A model generated the notes under the pieces. It did no database searches, was not told where the DNA came from, and saw only the letters and a list, made by a program, of their open reading frames with translations. Below, one piece after another: positions 9,948 through 24,900 of a DNA stretch of 64,000 nucleotides. Each line of letters starts with the position of its first letter. Position 1 is the stretch's first letter. The position numbers were made by a program, and so were the translations under genes. The stretch is from Gavia stellata (lineage: Eukaryota > Chordata > Aves > Gaviiformes > Gaviidae), in NCBI RefSeq assembly GCF_030936135.1, contig NC_082603.1, forward strand, positions 29,327,236-29,391,235. Direction: 5' to 3'.

Positions 9948-12900
9948 CTGGAAAAAAGTTACCAAAAAGTAAATTTGGCTCAAAGCTTCTATAATTTGGA
10001 TCTCATGCCATGTTCATCTGCCTTGACAATTACATACAGATACTTAAATGCAATTCAAATGACAATAATAATTAGAAATGTAGAAAATACGAAGAGTAAT
10101 GTGGATAACCACCACATTAAAAGTTATGGGTTCTCTGAGGTTACCAAAATTCGGTATTTCAGAAGTTGGCAACATGGAGCTGACACTCACGTGTACGCTG
10201 AGCACTTTCTTCTTGTTGCTTCTGTGAGCTTGGAACCAGGTGACCAGGTCTGATTTTGTAACAGACTTCAGAGCTTCAATCTGAAACAGGAATGAGGTTT
10301 AAGTAGCACAGGGGTGATTCAAGTAATTTTAAACATAAAAATGGTTCTCTAAAAACTATATCCCATTTTTAACCTTTTTAAAATAGCATGTAGTTTTAGA
10401 ATCAGTGTGTTACTAGTAGCATAAATCCCCCTATTGATGCTTTGCATTTAAAGCCCCTGCAAAAAGCAATGTGTGAGTGTTCCATTTGGCATCACGTCAC
10501 AACAAGAAGGGACCACCAACCTCACGGGCAAGCCTGTCAAAGAGATACTGCTGAGTCACAACTTCATTCCAGTTCCTGTCTACTTCTTCTCCAAGATGGG
10601 AGTCTTCACATTCTTTAAGTTTTATCAAAGCTGTAACCTACATTTGAAAAAGACAAAAAAATTAGTTTCAAAGGGTTTAAAACCTTAATTTATCATCACA
10701 TTCACTGAAGATGAAAGAAAACCCACATTACATTAACAAAGTAGTTCATTGCTTTAAAACTTAACTGTAAAAATGGCCAGAGAGCAAGTGTTTAGAGAAT
10801 GACTGCAGAACAAAGTAAAAGGCAGGATTTAAGTGTGAATCCTTCGGCCAGAATACAGATGTAACCAAATTCTCCAGTTAAGGTGTCATTTAAGGAAGTT
10901 CAAGGAAGAGCTTTTCAAGATCAAACTTTACCTGGGTGCTAAAAGCATCTTCAGTTAAATGCTTGATTTTCTCTTCAAAGCAAGAAAGAAACTCCTCTAT
11001 TTTCTTGTCAACCAATTCAGAACTAAAAAAGAGTTGAATAATTAAATCAGGCAAGAAAAAGAAAAAAACAATATTCAGGGGTAAAGTAGCAGAAGAGCCC
11101 CCAATTGACGAGGCAATGTTTGGGACAGGCTCGCTTCCCTCTTCCCCTGAAACGCTCACACATCTGTGAACACCATTTTTCTATCTTCCCTAGTGCTAGG
11201 TGCTCTGATTTTCAGCTGTATTAAGTATTGTTCAAACACAGGGACATTGGAGAGGAGTCGCTGCTGTGATGCTGTCAGGGACCTAAGCTGTGGTACGCCC
11301 AACAGCAGCATGCGCTAGGGCGTGCTGTGTCAGGAACCCCAACTGCAGTCCTGAGCCCTGCACATAGTTGAACAAATAGTTGTGTTCTATTGGATTAAGA
11401 CAAAAAGAAAGAAAAATAATATGACATGATAGATTGTGAGGTTTCCAAAACATTAAAACCATCACAGATGACACTGACCTCAGTAATGAAGTGTCATCGA
11501 AATGTAAAAATTAGAGGCTCTGTGCTAATTAAACTTTCACTGACACGGTATAATTTTTTGTAAGTAAGTTGCATATTTTTCCTATACTCCTTCAACTTGG
11601 GCAGGTCAAATACCTGTAATTAGCCCCAGCTTTGAGTAAAACCCTGATACTGTTCTGTCTGCTGAAACTGACCCAGAAAGAACAGCTATGCTGGATTTAG
11701 CTCTCCTGGCAGAATATCTTCAAAAGGGCAGTGGGATATTTTACTTAGTCTTTGGATTACTTTCCCCTATTCAAGTCAGAACTGCTGCAGTTTTAAGCAG
11801 CTTAAGGCTATTGCTTTATTTAGGTGGTGTTTTTCAGTCACTGCCACAGCTGTCAGCAGTGTCACAAGCTGAGGCCAGGACTACTCTTTTGACATACCCT
11901 TTGGGCTTTTAAGTAACTCTCCTTATGGAATAAAAAAAAACCCAAAAAACAACAAAACACCTCCATGGCCTGAAACAGGTGTGAACCCTCCTTACATAAG
12001 AGCAGGTACACAGAAAAGCTTAAGCAAAAGCAAACTGACATCAGCTGTGACCTGATGTAACAGAACAAGTAGATTAAGTGAAACTCAGTAATAATTCTTC
12101 AGCTGGAGGTTGTGTAAATACACCGCTTACTTACAGAAAATACGACATGTAAGCGTGGTCACATAGTTAGTTTGATACCTCACTATATCCCAGGAGGTTC
12201 AGTGCCTGAATGCATGCAAGGTCCACTGGCCACCTTGTTAAGCTTGACTTTTCTAAAACCAGCTGCCATAAGTTTCCTGTGCTGAAGGCCTCCTTATTCA
12301 GATGACAGCAGCAACAGCTGCCATTTCCAGAGATGCTTTGCACAGCCAAATACAGCGAGGAACGGCCAGCTGGTTCCTCGAGGCCCCGGCTGGCAGACCT
12401 GCGAGACGCCGCCTCGAGCAGAGACGGTCTGCATCAGCCAGGCCCTGCCGCCTGAGCCTCTGCCAGGAGGACGCTGAGGTAAGGTCCCCAGAAATGGGCG
12501 CTGGCAGCTCAGGGGTGACTCCCATGGCACAAGCCTGGAAGTGGAGACGAACATTAACCATGGAGCACGCACTTACTTGTATTTAGTTGCCTGGGTTGCT
12601 ACTGTGACCGAGAAGCCAAGAATCCCAGAAGTATTCCTGCAGGTAGGGTACACATGGTAGCTTAAAAAAAAAAAAGGGGGGGGGGGGGGGCGACAATTAA
12701 GTCATTCCACAAGCACAGTTAAATTTTCATTTACAGGACATGCTACAAGTTAAAATAGTGTTGGTACTTTAGAAAGAAAAATCTCAGCTATAAATTCTCA
12801 ATAGTCGTTTTTATTTCCTGCATCACTGCACTTCAGTGTTTTCTCATTTTTAGGAAATCCTTTTAAACTTGGCAAAGTATCTGTGTTTGTGTTCCTGCAA

Positions 12901-15900
12901 ACTAATTCATCAGAGTGACAGACCTATAGCTGTGAAAAGCTTGTTCCAGTTTCCTGAGGTAGAAGGGTGCCTCTGAGGGAGGCTGCTACGCACCACAGAG
13001 ACGCTGTGAAAACAGCCCTGGGGAATGGGGAGCTGATTTAGGAAGTGGAAAGAACAACTTGATGCTGAATAATTCTGAGTTAAGACACTAGCAACAGATC
13101 CAATTCTTATAGGACTCAAAAGCAACTTGGCTGCAGCTTGTGTTGATCGCTGCTCTTGGTTTTGATGTGTTTATGTTCTTGTTTCCATTACAAAAATTGA
13201 GGAATTAGCCACTGTGCTGGAAGGGTTTCCTGAGTAAAAATACTAGGGAACAGCAAAAGTAGGTGCCTAGGAGCTATCTCCTACAGTGAACTCACCCGAG
13301 GGTCTGCTTGGTCCTCAGGAAGTCAAAGCAAGGCTCTTCCATGTGCATCTGAAACGGAGCACAAATGCATTACAGCAGAAGCGATGCTTCTCCGCAGCCA
13401 CCCCTCAGGCTCATGCAGAAACATCATCACAACACATGGGAAAACAACTGAAGTGCTGCCTTTCCAACCACACCCCCACTGAATAAGAGAGGTCTCGGTC
13501 TTCTGGGTCGGTAACTAAGAGAACAGTCTTCTGTACTGTCCGTCACTGCAGCAGTTTGGGGATCCTGTCCCAAACACTCAGGAGTTCAATCAGAGTGAGC
13601 AATAGATACATGCTGTCCCCTTTGTACCATTTAGCCCCATGGCCTTATTGTAGTTCCAAGCACTGTTTTCAGGGAAGACGCTTTGAGGAGTTAGGAGACA
13701 CAAACACACTAACTTACCACAAGCAGCTCCATAAGGGTATATTCCCTTAGGTTCCTGGCACCTGACTAGAAAGAAAATGAACAATTTAGGGCGATTTTGT
13801 GGAGCTAAATGCTATAGTTCAGACCAAGGTGACAGTTGTGGCACACACCTCAGCCTGAACTGCAGCACTGAATTGCAACTCTCAGCAGGGACAGCTGGAA
13901 AGTTCTTGTTTTCCACGGGGGCCTCAATATGGCCTTCAGAAGAGCGGGGAGGGGCTCAGCCCAGGACCATGACACCAGTGGGGAGGACACCAGGAAATCA
14001 CCAAGGCACAAACCCAGCTACTGGCACTAGCACAAGCCAGGAGGGGAAGATGCCGGTGCGAGAGCCCACCTGGGTTTTAGGCCCAGGGCGTGTGATGAGA
14101 TTTCAGTGCGCTCTCTCTAACATCCCTGTCCAGAGACTGTTCCCAAGGCTGTGACATAAGTACAACCGTAGCATCAGCAGCTACCAGAGGGAATAGACCA
14201 GTATACACCAAGCTAACGCATTACCTGGTAATAGACTGTCACTTCAGAGTTGGCATCACCTTTGTTGAGAGTTTTCACCTTACAGAGCAGATGCGTGTTT
14301 GGCAAATCCACCACCCGGAACTGAACAGGGCAGGGATGGGCCAGAGGAGCGAACTGGAGCTTTCTGAAGGGAGTACAGACAGCAAAGCGTCAAACACCCG
14401 CTCACATCTTGGCCAAAACAAATATGACACCCAGGCATTTACACACTCGGTCTGACATTATTTTCCCCTTCCCCAAACCAGAACAATGTTCTGCTTGAAC
14501 TGCCACAATGAACGGTCACATCCCGCAAACACTGGCAGCACTGTATCCAGGAGGGGAGAAGAGAATTTCTGCATCACTCCCATCCTGGCCCCCTCCTCCA
14601 GAAAAGAATCTGAACTTGATTATAGTTTCCACATCATGAGTGGTGCAAGAGTCAAGAGATACTCACTGAACAACATAATTCAGAAAATCCTTCGCTTCCT
14701 AGGAAAGAAAGCATAAACATAAGCTTTATTTAGAAGGTAATTATTACCCCAATTCACAGCCACACACCACAGTGCATCGCTTGAGAAAAGTGACCCCTAA
14801 GCAAAGAACAGCCAAGCTCTGTCATGCCATCTACATCCCTGCCCCCTCGCCTTATCCCAAGTCCCTCCAGACACCTCTGCGCCAAACTGCAAAGCAAACA
14901 GTCTCCAGGCAGTTCCTTGCACTGTAACTCCTCCAGAAGGAGAATGCAGAAACCAGAAAAATAGCATAAGCCATCACAACAGCAAAGGGTGCACACAGGA
15001 GGAGATAAGGCCCCTCTCTTGTGCATGAAGTTGGAACTCTGGGAAGGAGACTCTTGGGCTTAAGTGGAAGAAATAGGAGGATTAAGAGAAACAGTAAAAC
15101 TCATGTAGGAGTTACAGGGTTGCACGTGCCACACTGTGAAAGGAGCTTAGCTCGCACAGAGGCAGCAGCAATACAAGCATTTTCAGTGAAGGTTCTTACC
15201 AAATCATGATTAGATTCTCAGACCTCCTTCTGTCCCACAGCTCAGGAGGGGACAGCTGACATTACAAGAATCTGACCTCCCAAAGGACATCAGCACGTTT
15301 TCTTTAGGAGGCTTTAAACAGTTTGAGGACAAACACCACCAGCTAAGACAAACCCCTTGGCATAAATCATAACTGCAGAAGGTTCCTCTCCCGTGCCACA
15401 CCCAGGCACTCAGTGATGCCGGATACCTGGAGCTAAGCCCCATTACAACCCCATTTTGAAAAGCCTGACAGGACTCTGTGTGACGTAGTCCCAGGGTAGA
15501 AGACTTCGATGAATACTGCAGGCATTTAACAAGACTGAAGATGACCGGACCTCCGTCAGGTTTGATCAAACCATGCTGGCAATCAAATTTCCAGGATAAA
15601 TGTACTTTGAGGGAAGCCACCTCCTGTGGCACCACCACGGCAATTCCTCAGTATCAAATATACCAATACAGCAAACAATATAAAAACCAGGGGCAGCAGA
15701 GGCTACAGGCGTATTTCCACCACATCTTCCCTTCTCTGCAGTTTAAATCCAAATTCGTGAAAAAACCCCCTCTGTTCAAATTGGCAACTACGGACTCCCC
15801 AGTGGCTTATCCAGATGAGCACTCCTGAGTTATTAGAGCTGAAGCTGCCCTGTACCAGTGAGCCTCCAGATTGCCAGTACAGAAGAGGCAGTCAGTGCTG

Positions 15901-18900
15901 GAGTTGTGGCAACCGTGTTAAAGCACATTTTAAGAACAAGTTTGAGCGCACGTCAGCTGCTGAAGCTGTACTTACTCTGCTCGTGAAGTTTCCCTGTACG
16001 AGACCCTCCACAAAGAGCTGTGATTTGAAAGCCTTAACAAAGGATGAGAGAGACTCAATGGAAAGGCCGTTCATCAGCGTCTGGTATTTATCTATCATGG
16101 ACCACCTGCCGTGTTCTAAAATCAGGAGACGCACATCCCTGCAATGCAAGAAGGAAAACAAAACCACAGGCCGTCAAGAGCTGTTTAATGTAAAAGATCC
16201 CATTTCTGACTTGGATCGTACTGGAGACAAGAAGATGGACCCCAGGAGCACTGCTGTGGGCTGATCCTGCCCTCCCTCAGCACCTGCTGTTGGGTATAGG
16301 TCGCTTCAGAACAGCAACTACCTGGATGTCCAATCTGACACACACGTTTGATACGCTGGTTGCAGAGCTGCTTGAGCTCTCTAAGCCACAAGCTAACCCT
16401 GGAACAAGCCTCCATGAGCACAGAGCAGCGACTCCCGAGCTCTTCGGCTCAACCTCAACACTTACTGTGCAGCCACTTTTTGCCCTCCCCCAGAACTCAC
16501 TTGGCCAGAGTCTCCGGTTTGATGAGGATGTTGAAGTATGTTTTCTTCAGCTGCTCTGTTATCATTTCAAAAACTGCTGGAGTAAAGCTGAAGTCAGACA
16601 AGTAATCAATGATGAGCTGAAATAGAAGCTGTAAAGAGAACAGTTTTAAGTCTGGGGCGGCGGCTGTTGGTTTTGTTGTTGGGGGTTTTTTTGTTTTTTT
16701 TAAGAACCAATTTAAACTTAATCCTATATAATAATAAAAAAAATCATCATTATTTGCTCAATGTAAGAGACACACAGGGTTACTAAAGCACATTCCTCAA
16801 TTCTGTTAGATGTTCTTCACTAAACAATTCTATACCAAATTACAGTCAGTTTTATAAGAACAGCATTTTTAGAAAGTGAATGAAATAAGCTCAATATTCC
16901 AAATCAATAGGAGTTTCCACATTCTACTGAAACAAACCTAGCCTGTAACTCCAACATTTCTGTGTTAGATATTCCAGTTTTTCCTTTTACAGCTGACCAG
17001 CACAAATGACATCACAACAGAGCAACATTCATGATTGAAAAAGAATACTCAGACCATGCTATTTGCACCTCTGGCTTTTTCTGTTAAACCTGACATTAAT
17101 AAGCCTGACAGATGATTGACAGTCTTGTTAAAGCTCCAGTCAAGCTCTTGCAATGAAAGTCTAAGGAAGCCTAGCAGTTGTCTCCTCTCCGATCACTGCA
17201 TCTTCTCTGTCTGTGCTTGTCATGTCTTACACGGCCAGCGTTTAGAGAACGGGAACAGGCATCCCCCAACCCTCCTAAGGTAAGCTCTTAGCAACCCAAC
17301 AAAGAAAAACTGCACCCAAAATGAGTGTGTTCAGAAGCAGTTTCTCCAAAGTCAAATTGTAAACAAAATCTATTTTCAGACATACTTCTCCAGACAGCAT
17401 GCAAATAGCCTTGGCTTACAGACGGAGAGGCTCTAACACTCCAAAGTGACATGGGAGACTCATAGCTCTTTTTAAAGGAAAAGCTGTTAAAGTCTTAATG
17501 GAGATACAGTTACTAATTAACAGAAGATTTCTCTTAAGTCAGCCTAAGGTCAGTAAATTTGAGCTTATCTAAGCAAATAAAACTACATTTTTATGCATGT
17601 AAGCACATGAAAAAGCATTTGGTGCATTATCCTGGATCTGAACAGAGACACAAATTTTCCAATTTAAAATACCCCATCTAAACATTCAAAGCTCCAGCCA
17701 GCTAGGCTCCAGCTGCTGGGACAAAAAGCACATGCACTGAAAAGCAGCATGCGTAAAAGTATCGAGAAGATCAGCAGTACTCACAGGTAGTTTATGATTG
17801 AATCCTTTCACTCGAATGACTAAGCCATGCTCTCCAGCTACTAGCTTGTATTCCAACTGAGCGACGTCTGCTTCATAAGCTGGTTCACCAAGATTGTGGG
17901 AAAGGATGTTTACAAATGTATCAAACAAAACTATGCTGGATGGAGAAAAGGGCAGAGGGTTAAAAAGAAAGAAAAAAAAGGAAGGAATGGAAGAAAGATA
18001 AAAATCAAGCCCAATGAGTTTGATGGTACACACAAGAAGTTCTTCAACAGAAATGAATACTTGAGGAAAATGAGATTCAAAAATAAATTTTCAACAAACC
18101 TGGAAATACAGAATGCAAGTTCCCCTTTGTCTAGAAAGCACATGACACCACTTAACAATTACTTTAACATTCAACTATTCTTGGCAATGAATAAGATTCC
18201 AGCTTCACATAATTTAAGATTTCTTCAAGGTAGGAATGCACACTGTAACATGCCAATGCTCAAAACATTGAATAATCACAGAAAATGAGATTATTACACT
18301 TTGTGTAAAGGAATGGGGGATGGATGGACACAGTTATGCTGAAGACTTGAGTAATGAGATGATTATTTAACTATCCAGATAAAAAAAAAATAAGCTATAG
18401 CAAATCAGGCTAAACAATGTGGAAATTGCAGTCCGTGCTTTCAGATTTTTGTTATTGCCTGGACTCCAGTTCAAAGCCCTGATGAAAACAGATTTATAAA
18501 GCCTTTCCCAAAACATTACTTGTGCAGGTCTCAGCAGGCCTATGATAAAAGCACTATGAAATTTGTTACAAATGGCAGTGCTAGCCTAAGACTAGCAGAA
18601 GTGCGGCACATGCAGCGCTACAATATCAAGGTCTGTCTAATGAACAGTTGGTTTCTAAATGCTGCGGATAGTCTCTGCACCTGCTGCTGCAGGCTCCCAA
18701 GTTGCTGACTCAGGGCATGACTGTGGACTGCTCCTTTCAGGACCGACTCCTTCTCTACACACTTCCTTCTGATATCTGCACTGCTGCTGTTATATTCATT
18801 TTTCCAAAACTTGCACTGAGGGAATAACACACCATGAAACTCCTATGCATCTGTTTGCTACAGTAACTGCCTGCTGCAGAACCACTCTCGCTGAACTACA

Positions 18901-21900
18901 GATAAAACCACGAGGAAAGTCTAAGAACATGAGTAAAGGAAGCCTTATTCTATTCCAGTTTAAAATTAATCTCTCTTCATCGTTTTTCACTAGGTATGGG
19001 AATTTAGTTACTCTGCAAGATAAGTACAAAAGAATATAATCCTTACTTCTCTGCAGACTGTTGTATCAATGGAGAGATCAGATGGAAACGAACATAACCT
19101 GGTGTGGAAAGAGAAACTTAAATGAGCAATTCTATAAAAAGCGACAGCTTTTGAAAGTCAAGTATATTTCCATTGGGTTATTCTTTGGTCAGAATTTAAG
19201 TCTAATGAAAAAGGTCATTCAGCTATAAGAATATATTTTTGCTTATATCAAGTCATCATCAAATGTCTTCTCTTTTTCATGCCAAAAACTTCCCTTAAAA
19301 ATACCAAATAATAGAAAATAGAAAGCGGTGCTTTGCAGAATACTAACTGACATGATGTGACCAGTATAAATCAAAATGAAAACTCCACAAAACATCTGTT
19401 TAATGGACGCTAAAAATTGTGACATTCTGCTTGAAAGCAGCAATGTATTTTCCATATTTGTCTCAGAGCCAGGCTATATTTTCTTCTTTCTGTAGAAAAG
19501 ACTATAGTCTCTTCTAATTAATATGTTCCTTTGTTCTCAAGCCCTGTCTCAGTATCATATTCTGCCTGCCCAATTCTGTCCATAGTCAGACGTTCAGAAG
19601 TCAGTATGTTTCAGTGATTCCACTTTTTAACCTGAGGTATCAGCAAGATTTCTTTGTTGCAAGGTAGTTTACCTGCTTCTCTTTCTTTGTTGCTAATAAA
19701 CATATCAAAAGGACCATGGAAGAGCTGACAGTAAACACGGAGTTTAAATGGTGAACACTATCGCAGGTTATTCGTGTTCAAATAAATACCAGCTGGTAAA
19801 AACAGGGACTTCCCATTCTTCAGAAAGCCCTAAGGCATTTACCTTTTGGGATTTTGAATTTATCATCCTTCCTGTACCAGAGACAGCCTTGTTGTGTGCT
19901 TAGTGTTTTGACTGGGTATTCTGTCTCAGGGCAGTCAGCAACTTTCAAAGCAAAGTCAGTGGCTAATGAAAAGAAAAAACAAACCAAAACCAGAAGTTAG
20001 AGGGTTTCACAGAGACAGCCAGGCTACGTGCATGAAAGACTTCAAAATTATCAACAAAATACATTTTCACCATCCCAGTTTGCTAAATATGTGATAATGC
20101 TTTCCTGGACCCAAAGAACATTTATTTTTTAGTTCCACACCAGAATAGCGGCTCAGAAGCAGTGCAGAAATGGTGATATTGCATTCCATCCAGGATACAA
20201 GTTATGGGTTTGTTTTCATTTGGTTTTGGTGACAAAGCCAGATAGTATTTAGATGCTTTCAATCACAGCAGGATTAAGCAAATAAAATCGTTCTTCTAGG
20301 GTGTCCAGAGCTCTGTGTTAACTCTCACTGACTATGCGAGGCCTGCTCTGTTATGGCTATATGATCTGTAAGTTTACACCTTAGAAAAACTCAGTTCTTA
20401 TAAATCAAAGAACGTTAAATAAAATTCAGGTGAACAGAGCTCCCATATTTTTTAATTTGCAAAAGCAGGTTGATGTTCAGATGGAAATTAAGATTGTTTT
20501 TAAATCATAGAAAATTCTCAAATAAATTATTGGCGGAAGACTTCACTCATGCTCAGGTGCCTTACCTATGTATTTGTTTTCTTCTGGAAGGTGTAAATCC
20601 TGATTTAACTCAAAGTCACTGGCCCATAAATCACTCCAGTACTTGTCAATAGCTATTAAAAAACAGGAAATGCATTTAGTTCAACAGGAAGGTAATGCTA
20701 GCCTATTTCATAGACCAGTCATCTCATCTCTTAGCTGTCTCCATGAAGATTTGCAGTACGATAGGAGTTTCTGAACATCACCTGGTTCATCATGACTCTT
20801 TCTAAATCCCTTCCTACGAATTCCCCTGGAGCAGGACCGAAGCAGTGAAGTAAATCAAGCCTGCCTGCATTAGTAATCCAGCTACCAACACGCCCTGTCC
20901 TTCATTGTTTGTGTTCTTTTCCCTGTTCAGGACTTGAACTGCAGCCAAGCAGAGGGCTCGCTGGGATCCCGGCCTCCTAAAACAATCGTAAACTAGGGAG
21001 TGGGAATCAACTGATAGCAAACAAAGAGGAACAATTACTGAGTAGGACAGAATATTTGACTAATGATGAGGTCAGTTTAGCATAGGATTCATTTCCCTAC
21101 TTCCCTGTGTTTCCATTTTGTGTTGTCACCCTTTTAGTATCTCTACTGCATGAATTGGCCATTCTCTAAGTTCCTGCCGCTGTTTTACCTTCCACGCTGT
21201 ATTGCGTTCCAAACCACCTCTCTTTTAGATGACACTGGCCTTCGTTGGCAGCAGACAGCAAAACGAGGTTGGCTCTCTGAGGACTGAGCTGGTTAAGGGC
21301 ATCAGCAATGATCTACAAGTTCAAGACAAGATTTCAGTTCAAATGCAACTCTGGCTCTGCCTGACCCAGCAAAGACTTCTTAAAATCTGAACATACGAAG
21401 AACAAGACATAACAAGCTTACAAAAAAGGAGATTTGCTTTCTGAGTGTAGAAAGAGTGATTCAATTAACACAAAACCTGTGCCTGTATTACGCCTAATTA
21501 TATGCCTATATATGTGCCTACATTATACAGTATACCTGTATTTTCCTTACACCAAAACATGTAATTAGAGTTCAAAGAATATTTACCTCAGGCTTGTATT
21601 CAAACAACAACTGGTCTCCTGTCAGAAAATCCTCCTTCTGAAACAACTGCATGTTCTCACAAAGGCTTTCCACATAGTCAACTGGATCTGTCTGTAAACA
21701 AATAAATAAAGCTATTTTTCACATAATCAGAAAACTAAAACATCAATTTTCTGTTCTGAGAAGAGCCTGACGGGTCAGGTATGTTGAGCATGAGTTGCAT
21801 GTTGTGCTTGTTACAGCATTTAGTTTCAGTTATTAAACTGAATATATTTCATAGCAGTATCTAATGCTCAGGACTCCTCTGAGAATCCTGAAATATCAGA

Positions 21901-24900
21901 CACATCATCTTTGTAGAAGAAACCTTGAGCATGCAGTTTACAGTCATTAAACCTACTAGGTTAAAGACCCAGTAGAATGCACTCCTTGCCTCCAGGGAAC
22001 CCAAGCAAAGTCCTGCAATTCAAGATTTAAACTGATCTGGAACCTGGAAAGAGCAAGCCAAGGAACTACTGCTGCTGCTGCACGAGTATCTCCGATTCTG
22101 CTCACTTCCTATGTTCTCTGCTACGATGAGGAGGAAGAGATTCTCCTATTTGGACATGAAAGTATAGATTGACTTTTAACGGTGTAAGACCGCCTAGCAG
22201 AGAGCTTCTTGATGGGTGCTTTTGGGTTTTTTTGAACCAGCCAGCACCATACTGTAAAGATTCTGGGTGCAGATACAGACCACAGTTCACCTGAAAAGAG
22301 GTGAGTTTGACATATCTGTGTCTTACAAATGTAGTGAAAAACGTGACCAAGAATTTCTTAGGATACTGTACGCCTGAGGAAACATTAAACCTCTCTTGGG
22401 GCACGTAACCGCTTATCCCAAAACCTGCCTCTGTTACCATTATTCTTTAGGATGGCCACGTACCAGCTCTTCCCATTAACCAGAAGAGTGGGGTGCCACG
22501 ACTAAAGTCATTCATCTGTCCCTAAGATGTACAACCCTGTCACAAAAGCACATATGTTTCTCTGTTCCTCGCTTTCCGAGTTAAATCCCTGCACTGTCAG
22601 TAATCTCCTAATGACCACTCAAAATCAACTGGCCAAAAAGGCAGGACTCTTAACAGTAGGTATTTCCCTAGTGTAAATTCAGGTGTTTTCTATCCCCACC
22701 TGGCTTGCTATTAGGAAGTACATAATTTATTAGAGCAGTAACAGTTTTGGGGAACATAAAATTCTAGCTGGGAGTACCAAAAAGAACCAAGACGACTAAT
22801 AAGAACCTTTCAGGACTAAATAGCTTCACTTTGATGTCTTCTCAGATTTTTAGTTCTTCTCTACTGTTCTGGGGAAAGCTTTTGTTAGGAGAAGACAGTC
22901 TGTTGTAATCTTGTAATAGTTGAACTTTGCTAACAAATTCATAAAAGTTGTATTCCACAAAAAAACCCACAACATGGCATTTAAAAATATGCACTTGTAA
23001 ATCAGTCTAAACTGATTTCTACCAAAGAAATCCACTGCTCTGTTATTTATTTCTTGGGGTTGTTGGCAGGAGTCCTTGCTGTCTGTATCACTTGCAAATA
23101 CCACTTCTGGTATTCAAAGGCCGCTCAAGACACTCAATATCCTCCATATGCTATTTTGAAGGCAGAGCTACAGATGCAAGGGTTTGCTAAAAATGACATT
23201 TCCAACATCATGATGCTCACAGCAGACTGGCAGGTCTTAACAGTGTCTGAAAATACTTCACAGAATCACTAAGGTTGGAAAAGACCTGCTAGATCATCAA
23301 GTCCAACCATCAACCCAACCCCACCATGCCCACTAAACCATGTCTGGCAATGCCACGTCCACACGTTCGTTGAACAACTCCAGTGAGGGTGACTCCACCA
23401 CCTCCCTGGGCAGCCTGTTCCAATGCTTCACCACTCTCTTCGTAAAGAAATTTTTCCTAATATCCAGCCTAAACCTCCCCTGGCGCAACTTGAGGCCTTT
23501 TCGTCTTGTCCTGTCGCTAGCATCTGGAAAGAAAAATACTCCACTTTCAGTATTACTACTTTCTTTTTTTTTTTTCCTCCTTCCTGCACCTGTGTACCTT
23601 AAAGAAACCAACAAACTTCAGTGATGCTTTCAAGCCATATATGTAGTATATGGATCTGTTCTCCCAAAAGGAAATTTTAGTGCCATTGAAGAAAACCAAG
23701 TTACCTAATAAGAAACAGAACATGGCTAAATGTAGTAAGAGTAAGAAGTCAATGAAGTGAGGCTTCTCAAATTATCTAAATTATGTTCCCTTCTTTATCT
23801 TTAATAAAAACAAGTAAGATTTTTGCTAATTGCTATTTCAGTAAGCCAAGGAAGACTTGACAGAAAACCACATTTAACAGTGTAATGTTGTAACAGCAGG
23901 CAAGGAGGTCATTAGCACCCTAGCCTCTGTGCGGCCAGGTCACCAGCAAGCCACACCTTTCATACAACGCTGCTTTTCTATTCCCAGAAATCAGCAGTGC
24001 CAAAACAGCTTAAAAAAAAGTGAAATTAGACAAAAATACTGAAAAGCCCCAAACAATTTGGACAGCACTATTAATGAGCACAGAACTTCACACACAAGGG
24101 CCTAATGATTAAAACTGAACAAGAGCCTACCTAGCAGGCAGAGAATGAAAAAAGTAACATTTAATTCTGTTAAGCAAAAAGTCACAATATTTCTCTGCCT
24201 AGAATACAAATTCTTTCAGCAAAATACAGCCTCATTAGGTGCATAATCTATTTCTGGTTGAATAGAACTTCGAAAATGTGTTTCAAAATTAAAAAGAAAT
24301 CCTTTTTATAGTTTACCTATATCAACACAAAACAGTGGATGAATACCTGTTCCTGGTAGTGAAATTCATTAGCTTCAATCTTCTGTATTTCTTCCCATAT
24401 TCTGTAAAGGAGGGAGAAGAGAATAAAAGTGGATTTCCTCCATTATTCCACAACATTCATCGAGAATCTGAAAAAAAGCAGTCTTCTAGGAAAGGCATCA
24501 AGGGTGAGTTCAGTGATTCGTTCAGGTACAAGACATAGACGCCAGTATTACATGCATTTCCCTTCCAGCCAAAAGGGCATTTCTCAATTGGCAGACAGTT
24601 CTGCTATTTTCCAAAGAGGAAGAGACTTAACTGCAGAGAGTCAAAATCTGATACCAAATTAACATAAAGGCTAACACCAGAACATCACAGTCCTGACTTC
24701 CACAGATTTGGCTCAACAATTTTATTTAAATAAACGCAAAACCGCACCTAACACCTACACTAGTTCAGCTTATTAAATTAGAAATTGGATGACAATAAAT
24801 CAAACTAAAAGCACCAAGAAACAAGCATAAACATTTAGCAAATTCATTTTTAAACTTTTTTAAACTGATACATTTCCCACACAGACAAGCTTTACTACTG

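Noticed and set aside
15210-15638. 142-codon minus-strand frame in an NRDC intron
   Set aside because: No acceptor/donor pair fits the NRDC reading phases, and no family resemblance is seen; NRDC is complete without it.
15815-16264. 149-codon plus-strand frame
   Set aside because: It overlaps NRDC exon 22 in antisense; the minus strand there encodes conserved nardilysin sequence with correct splice sites.
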